Source: Methanomassiliicoccus sp. UBA6 (GTDB lineage Archaea > Thermoplasmatota > Thermoplasmata > Methanomassiliicoccales > Methanomassiliicoccaceae). From it: a stretch of DNA of 17,365 bases. This document shows, piece after piece, positions 13,928 through 17,365 of the stretch. The stretch's first letter is position 1. The number at the start of each line of letters is the position of its first letter. The translations under genes and the position numbers were made by a program. Location: NCBI GenBank assembly GCA_002508545.1, contig DAVH01000067.1, positions 1 through 17,365 on the forward strand, in the 5' to 3' direction. The notes below the pieces were generated by a model. That model did no database searches, was not told the DNA's origin, and saw only the letters and a program-made list of their open reading frames with translations.

Positions 13928-14758
13928 TCACTGCCCGAGCGACCAGGGGTTCCTTATGGCGTTCTCGGGGAACCCCTCGGGCATCCTGCCGGTGGCGGCG
14001 TAGCGGTAGAGCGCGGTGCACAGGACCGCGGACGCGGTCGAGGACAGCATGCCCAGGATGATCCAGTACACGACCGCCGCGGCGACCGCCGCCAGCAGCA
14101 CCATCATGTTGGCGGTGAGCAGGTAGGCAGCTGCGATCGGCAGGAGGCCGACGATCCCCAGGAGGAAGAAGATCAGCCCGATGCTCAGGTTGGACAGGAA
14201 CGCCTCTCCCCAGGCGCCCTTGAGCAGCCCCGCACTCCGCTGGATCGCCTTGAACGGCCCGATCCCCTCGAAGGCGATGACCGGCACGACGAAGTAGGTG
14301 GCGATGGACCACGCCACGCCCACGAGGCCCAGGATCACCTGCCCGACCGCCCCGGCCTTCTCGCTGAGCGCCCTGAGGACCAGGCCCACGGTCGCCGCCA
14401 CGATGGCCCATTTAAAGATGGTAGCTGCCCTGCCGGCTGCGTAGCCTAACCCGTAGCGGACGCTGGCCTCCCCGCCCTCCAGCCGCCTCATCGAGCACGC
14501 CACCAGGGCGACGTTGAAGAAGATGGCCACGAAGTAGGCGATCAGATAGAGGAGGAAAACGAGCGCGTAGGTGATGGGGCTGCCCTGCACCACCTCCCAA
14601 TTGAAGCCGTTCACGAACAGCCAGGTCCCGAAGAACGAGGCCATCGCGATCAAGGTCACTATCCCGGAAATAAGCGGGAACAACAACATGCTCTTGTCCT
14701 TCTTGATGACCTGGAAGCTCATTCGGGTCAGCGCCAGGCTTCTGCTCCACCTGCCCAT
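13928..14758 (-). CDS. DUF6159-like multi-pass membrane protein
   Basis: The 276-residue product begins MGRWSRSLALTRMSFQVIKKDKSML, the typical opening of DUF6159-type proteins (a short amphipathic start followed by 'lkkDkelLlfPl.sgi'). It has about six membrane helices (near 25-48, 60-85, 115-133, 140-165, 190-235 and 225-255), and loops with the family-like features FEGIGPFKAIQRSAGLLKGAWGEAF and a C-terminal LCTALYRYAATGRMPEGF. The family is widespread in archaea and bacteria and has no established function; a relation to membrane-anchored glycerophosphodiester or transporter-like proteins has been suggested only by fold. A TTTAATA box at 14791-14797 predicts a leader of about nine bases. 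It is divergent from the acetolactate decarboxylase gene, with about 105 bases between starts. Confidence 0.85.
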   Translation of the reverse strand: MGRWSRSLALTRMSFQVIKKDKSMLLFPLISGIVTLIAMASFFGTWLFVNGFNWEVVQGSPITYALVFLLYLIAYFVAIFFNVALVACSMRRLEGGEASVRYGLGYAAGRAATIFKWAIVAATVGLVLRALSEKAGAVGQVILGLVGVAWSIATYFVVPVIAFEGIGPFKAIQRSAGLLKGAWGEAFLSNLSIGLIFFLLGIVGLLPIAAAYLLTANMMVLLAAVAAAVVYWIILGMLSSTASAVLCTALYRYAATGRMPEGFPENAIRNPWSLGQ

Positions 14759-14790
14759 ATTCGATACCTGCGGCGAGAAAAATGAGGACC

Positions 14791-14797
14791 TATTAAA
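14791..14797 (-). promoter_or_regulatory. TATA box for the DUF6159-like gene
   Basis: Minus-strand TTTAATA predicts transcription near 14767, nine bases before ATG 14758, a nearly leaderless message. Confidence 0.55.
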
Positions 14798-14833
14798 GGA
14801 TTGGTCACAGATTTAATCCAGATGATACTCTGA

Positions 14834-14841
14834 TTTATAAA
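14834..14841 (+). promoter_or_regulatory. TATA box for acetolactate decarboxylase, leaderless spacing
   Basis: TTTATAAA is a canonical archaeal box centred 26-27 bases before ATG 14864. The message is very likely leaderless. Confidence 0.7.
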
Positions 14842-14863
14842 CGCTCGACGCGATGGCCCGCCC

Positions 14864-15595
14864 ATGGAGCGTTCCCGGAGACCACTTGCGATCATCTTCG
14901 TCATCATTGCCATAGCGCTGCTCGCGGGAGCCGGCCTGCTCGCCCTGGCGCTGCCCAACGACGAGCGGGACATGCTGTATCAGATCGGCAGCCTGGACGA
15001 CCTGGTCGAAGGCCGCCTGGACGGCGATACGACGATTAAGGCGGTCCTTGAGCATGGGGACGTCGGCCTGGGGACGTTCAACGCGCTGAACGGCGAGATG
15101 ATCGTAATCGACGGCAGGTGCTACCGGGCCGGCGCCGACGGCAGCGTCATCGAGGTGCCGGCGAGCGAGCTCACCCCGTTCGCCCAGGTCAGCAGGTTCG
15201 ACGAGGACGGCAGCGTGACGATCGAGGGAAGGATGAACATGAGCGAGGTCGAGACCCTGCTCGACGCTTCGCTGCCCTCGCCGACGGTGTTCTACCTGCT
15301 CCGTGTCGACGGCACCTTCAGCGTCACGGTGCGCTCGGTGCCCGCGCAGGTGCACCCGTACCCTCCGCTGGAGGACGTCATCGCCAACCAGACCGTCTTC
15401 AGGTACGAGAACGTCCCGGGAACGCTCATCGGCCTGTGGTCCCCGGCGGGGTCTTCCGGCCTGAGCTCGGCCGGTTACCACTTCCACTTCATCAGCGATG
15501 ACCGGACCAAGGGCGGCCACGTGCTCGAGATGGAGCTGGAGGACCTGGAGGTCCGCTGGGACAGCACCTCCAGGTACGAGGTCGACCTCCGGTAG
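14864..15595 (+). CDS. budA: Alpha-acetolactate decarboxylase with N-terminal membrane anchor
   Basis: The 243-residue protein matches acetolactate decarboxylase (BudA/AlsD), which converts alpha-acetolactate to acetoin and CO2. Visible family blocks are LYQIGSLDDLVEGRLDGDTT (39-58), LEHGDVGLGTFNALNGEM (62-79, Glu78), TPFA (104-107), VRSVPAQ with Arg157, and the zinc site GYHFHFISDDRTKGGHVL with His206, His208 and His219. Residues 8-30 are a hydrophobic helix after a basic start, so it is a signal anchor or a signal peptide and the enzyme probably works outside the cytoplasm; some bacterial homologues are also exported. The C-terminus stops 24 residues after His219, whereas family members usually run about 45-55 residues further with an LP..E.F tail carrying a conserved Glu. 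Neither other frame restores that tail. No acetolactate synthase is nearby. Confidence 0.9.
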   Translation: MERSRRPLAIIFVIIAIALLAGAGLLALALPNDERDMLYQIGSLDDLVEGRLDGDTTIKAVLEHGDVGLGTFNALNGEMIVIDGRCYRAGADGSVIEVPASELTPFAQVSRFDEDGSVTIEGRMNMSEVETLLDASLPSPTVFYLLRVDGTFSVTVRSVPAQVHPYPPLEDVIANQTVFRYENVPGTLIGLWSPAGSSGLSSAGYHFHFISDDRTKGGHVLEMELEDLEVRWDSTSRYEVDLR

Positions 15596-15620
15596 GTCCC
15601 GGGCAAATATCGGCGAGGGC

Positions 15621-16175
15621 TCAGAACATCATGCCCGCGGCCTGCAGCTCCTCGGTGATCTTCTTCACCGCCGCCTCGATGTCCTGAGGCGTCTTTCCGC
15701 CGGTGCACACGACCTTTCCGGAGCCGAACAGCAGAAGCACCACCTTCGGCTCGAACATCCTGTACACCAGCCCGGGGAACTGCTCCGGCTCGTACTCCAC
15801 GCGCTCGAGGCCGACCGCCATGGCGATGGCGTTGAGGTCGATCTTCTGACCCAGGTCGGCCGACGCCACGATGTTCTGGACGGTGATCTCCGGGTTCTTG
15901 ATCATGGGGATGCCGGTCTTCGCGATCAGCTTCACCACCTTCTCGATCGCCACCCTCACCTGGGCGACGCTCTTCGCCCCGGTGCACACGACCTTGCCGC
16001 TGTGGAACAGGAGTAGCGCGGCCTTTGGTTCCTTTATCCTGTAGATCAGGCCGGGGAACTGGTCCGGCTCGTATTCCGACCCGTCCAATGATAAGGCAAG
16101 GGCTTGAAGGTCAAGCTCTTCGGCTATCAGGGTGGACGCAACTACGTTCTCGATCTTGTAAGAAGAGGTATGAAT
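15621..16175 (-). CDS. tbp: TATA-binding protein
   Basis: This is archaeal TBP, the general transcription factor that binds TATA boxes and recruits TFB and RNA polymerase. The two-fold repeat is clear: first half YKIENVVASTLIAEELDLQA with SEYEPDQFPGLIYRIKEPKAA, second half ITVQNIVASADLGQKIDLNA with VEYEPEQFPGLVYRMFEPKVV, each including the SGKVVCTG loop. Length (about 184 residues if begun at 16175) fits the family. The conserved first strand begins near 16160, but no ATG, GTG or TTG occurs in frame between the upstream TAA (16191-16193) and a TTG at 16088, and that TTG lies inside the first repeat and would remove its first strand. ATT codons at 16173-16175 and 16188-16190 are the only early near-cognate candidates. 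The start is therefore unresolved. Confidence 0.93.
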   Translation of the reverse strand: MHTSSYKIENVVASTLIAEELDLQALALSLDGSEYEPDQFPGLIYRIKEPKAALLLFHSGKVVCTGAKSVAQVRVAIEKVVKLIAKTGIPMIKNPEITVQNIVASADLGQKIDLNAIAMAVGLERVEYEPEQFPGLVYRMFEPKVVLLLFGSGKVVCTGGKTPQDIEAAVKKITEELQAAGMMF

Positions 16176-16189
16176 TCCCCCAGGCCTAA

Positions 16190-16197
16190 TTTATATA
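16190..16197 (-). promoter_or_regulatory. TATA box in front of tbp
   Basis: Minus-strand TATATAAA is a strong box, predicting transcription near 16166, next to the first codons of the conserved TBP fold. This places the start codon at or very near position 16166-16175. A second, weaker box (TTAAATAG) lies at 16202-16209. Since TBP binds TATA boxes, autoregulation is possible. Confidence 0.6.
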
Positions 16198-16209
16198 CCA
16201 CTATTTAAC

Positions 16210-16539
16210 CAATGTTTCCCGTCAGAGGCCGTACCGGGGCAGAACGGCACTCCGACGGCGGAACGCAGCCCGGTCCCTGACCCAGGCGTCAGAATTCGAT
16301 GATGGACGAGCGACAATGCCACAATGGCCTCCCGGTCGGCAGGTGAGGATATGGAGGGAATCTCATGGCTACAAGGACAACGCCCCTGCCATCACCTGCC
16401 TTCCGGGAGCTGATTGCCAATTTCTCGCGATGAGTAGATATATCTATGCAGTAAGCCGCACGGCGGCCCTGAAGAACGCGCCGCCCTGGCAGTGGGCCAG
16501 ATCGAATAATAAAGCTGGGAAAGGGTTTCGACCGCTACC
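16210..16539. other. Intergenic region without a supportable gene
   Basis: About 330 bases lie between the tbp promoter and the 51-aa gene. A GATATATC element (16437-16444) could be a promoter for either strand. A frame of 22 codons from ATG 16365 has a good GGAGGG site in front, but no recognisable product. The long open frame covering the region is antisense to the 51-aa gene and has shadow composition. No tRNA or known RNA was found. Confidence 0.4.
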
Positions 16540-16695
16540 TCAGTCTTCCCTCTTCTTGGTCACGGTCTGCTCGACCTTCTTCCGGCCCAAGATGTCCTCG
16601 GATTCCTTCTGCTCCACCTGCTTGACCTCTTTGCCTCCGAGGAGCTTGTCCTTGATCGATTCCTTCTCTTCGACTACCTTGGTCTTCTTTTCCAT
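16540..16695 (-). CDS. Small highly charged protein, 51 residues
   Basis: I do not recognise the product. It starts MEKKTKVVEEKESIKDKLLG and ends with VEQTVTKKRED, with Lys and Glu making up roughly half of its residues, no cysteine, and no membrane segment. Its middle carries two related KEV/KVE-Q elements (KEVKQVEQKES and KKVEQTVTKKR), which suggests a helical or disordered binding protein. The start is strongly supported by a GGAGGG ribosome-binding site (16701-16706) five bases before ATG 16695. Immediately beyond that site lies a perfect 14-bp palindrome (16707-16720), so translation or transcription may be regulated there. It is divergent from the secreted-protein gene at 16903. Confidence 0.7.
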   Translation of the reverse strand: MEKKTKVVEEKESIKDKLLGGKEVKQVEQKESEDILGRKKVEQTVTKKRED

Positions 16696-16706
16696 ATTAT
16701 CCCTCC

Positions 16707-16720
16707 GACCAGGCCTGGTC
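16707..16720. repeat. Perfect 14-bp palindrome next to a ribosome-binding site
   Basis: GACCAGGCCTGGTC directly abuts the GGAGGG of the 51-residue gene. It probably lies in the leader or at the transcription start and could bind a dimeric regulator. Confidence 0.5.
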
Positions 16721-16902
16721 TTTCTTACTGGACAAGGGAAGGTATTAGGGCGTTTGTCGTCGGTGCAACGGCCGGGAGCGATTATATCGATGATACGTTG
16801 GCCGCCTGGCGCTATCGTCCGCGATCTGAATCATCTAACATTATCCATAGAAATAACAATCATAACAATGTCTAAGTCTAGCGTTGCCGTTCGGCAGTTC
16901 CT

Positions 16903-17365
16903 ATGTCTCGCGACAAGATCGCGATGGCGTGCGCCCTGCTGGTGCTGTCATCGCTGATGCTCACGGCGGTGCCTCTCGGCGCTGCCGCGGAACCGACATC
17001 GACCGTGCTCATACACGAGGACGCGGAGGAAGCGACCTACGATGAATGGAACGCACGCTGGTACCGGTTCGACGCGAACAGCGGTTCCGGCGAGGACTCC
17101 GCCTGCCGCACCACCCATAACGCCCACGAGAGCGCCCATGGGATCTGGATGTCGCGCAACGGGTTCAACAGTCAGTACCTCGCGCCGGTCACCATGCCCG
17201 ACGGGTCCACCGGCTACACCCAGCCGTGGAACGTCAACATCACCGGCATCCCGTCCAGCGCCGGCCTTCCCCAGTCGCAGTATGTGATGAGGTACGACAC
17301 CAACCAGGATTCGATCATGCGCAAGGCGGTGGTGGGGGCGTCGAGCTACGCTTCCGTCACCCTGA
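16903..17365 (+). CDS. Secreted protein, 3' end missing
   Basis: The reading frame is open from ATG 16903 to the window edge (154 complete codons). It starts with a signal peptide (MSRDKIAMACALLVLSSLML, cleavage near the AAA before EPTS, residues about 28-30). The mature part contains HEDAEEATYDEWNARWYRF, a segment with Asn/Ser/Gly and aromatic residues, and ends in a strand-like SSYASVTL. This pattern (DxW...W...N.D..M...VxxxxxxxxxTL) resembles the jelly-roll segments of extracellular peptidases such as immune inhibitor A, or of carbohydrate-binding domains. That resemblance is only by eye, and no catalytic motif is visible in this part. No strong ribosome-binding site is present; AT-rich DNA near 16838-16870 could hold the promoter. 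Confidence 0.75.
   Translation, partial: MSRDKIAMACALLVLSSLMLTAVPLGAAAEPTSTVLIHEDAEEATYDEWNARWYRFDANSGSGEDSACRTTHNAHESAHGIWMSRNGFNSQYLAPVTMPDGSTGYTQPWNVNITGIPSSAGLPQSQYVMRYDTNQDSIMRKAVVGASSYASVTL

Noticed and set aside
14864..15640. Frameshift restoring the acetolactate decarboxylase C-terminus
   Set aside because: Both other frames beyond 15590 were read by eye and neither gives the LP..E.F tail, so simple truncation or divergence is more likely.
16365..16433. 22-codon frame with a good GGAGGG site
   Set aside because: No recognisable product, and tiny frames with such purine runs are expected in this composition. It is mentioned in the region entry only.

Overview
The window looks like a stretch of an archaeal chromosome with high GC content (I estimate a little over 60%). 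The clearest evidence is a gene for TATA-binding protein, TATA-like boxes at about -27 in front of nearly every gene, several messages that appear leaderless or almost so, and an oligo-T terminator. Tandem AsnC/Lrp regulators, 2TM and DUF6159-type membrane proteins and the overall gene style fit a euryarchaeon, perhaps Thermoplasmatota / Methanomassiliicoccales. That placement is inference: no methanogenesis or rRNA gene is present. High GC makes long antisense open frames common, and these were discarded.

Layout. 1-321 has no supportable gene. 322-1780 (minus): a small two-helix membrane protein and, upstream of it, a duplicated Lrp-type regulator, separated by a region holding a perfect 20-bp palindrome. 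2141-2842 (plus): a PhnB-like VOC protein and a 55-aa charged protein. 2869-4067: an HD-domain hydrolase (minus) diverging from a gamma-carbonic-anhydrase-like protein (plus), with an inverted repeat in the shared promoter region. 4060-5309 (minus): a CPBP-type membrane protease and a cupin. 5441-7342 (plus): an acetate uptake transporter (SatP family), a hairpin/T7 terminator, then an unrecognised multi-helix membrane protein. 7396-9466 (minus): an ABC exporter pair with overlapping genes. 9617-10903 (minus): a secreted, C-terminally anchored seven-repeat beta-propeller. 11270-11446 (plus): a zinc-ribbon mini-protein. 11473-13707 (minus): a soluble four-PAS histidine kinase. 13928-14758 (minus): a DUF6159-like membrane protein. 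14864-15595 (plus): an acetolactate decarboxylase with an N-terminal membrane anchor. 15621-16175 (minus): TATA-binding protein. 16540-16695 (minus): a 51-aa charged protein. 16903 to the end (plus): the start of a secreted protein.

Most genes are single transcription units with their own promoters. The only clear operon is the ABC ATPase/permease pair. The gene set is mixed: transcription (TBP, Lrp, histidine kinase), membrane transport (SatP, ABC), small-molecule metabolism (acetolactate decarboxylase, gamma-CA-like) and cell surface (propeller, C-terminal secreted protein). No mobile element, CRISPR array, tRNA or rRNA was seen, and I do not see a convincing multi-gene novel system. The observations most worth following are the TBP gene with no ordinary start codon, the shortened membrane-anchored acetolactate decarboxylase, the 20-bp palindrome, the Asn at a zinc-ligand position of the gamma-CA, and several hairpins or palindromes at gene borders.
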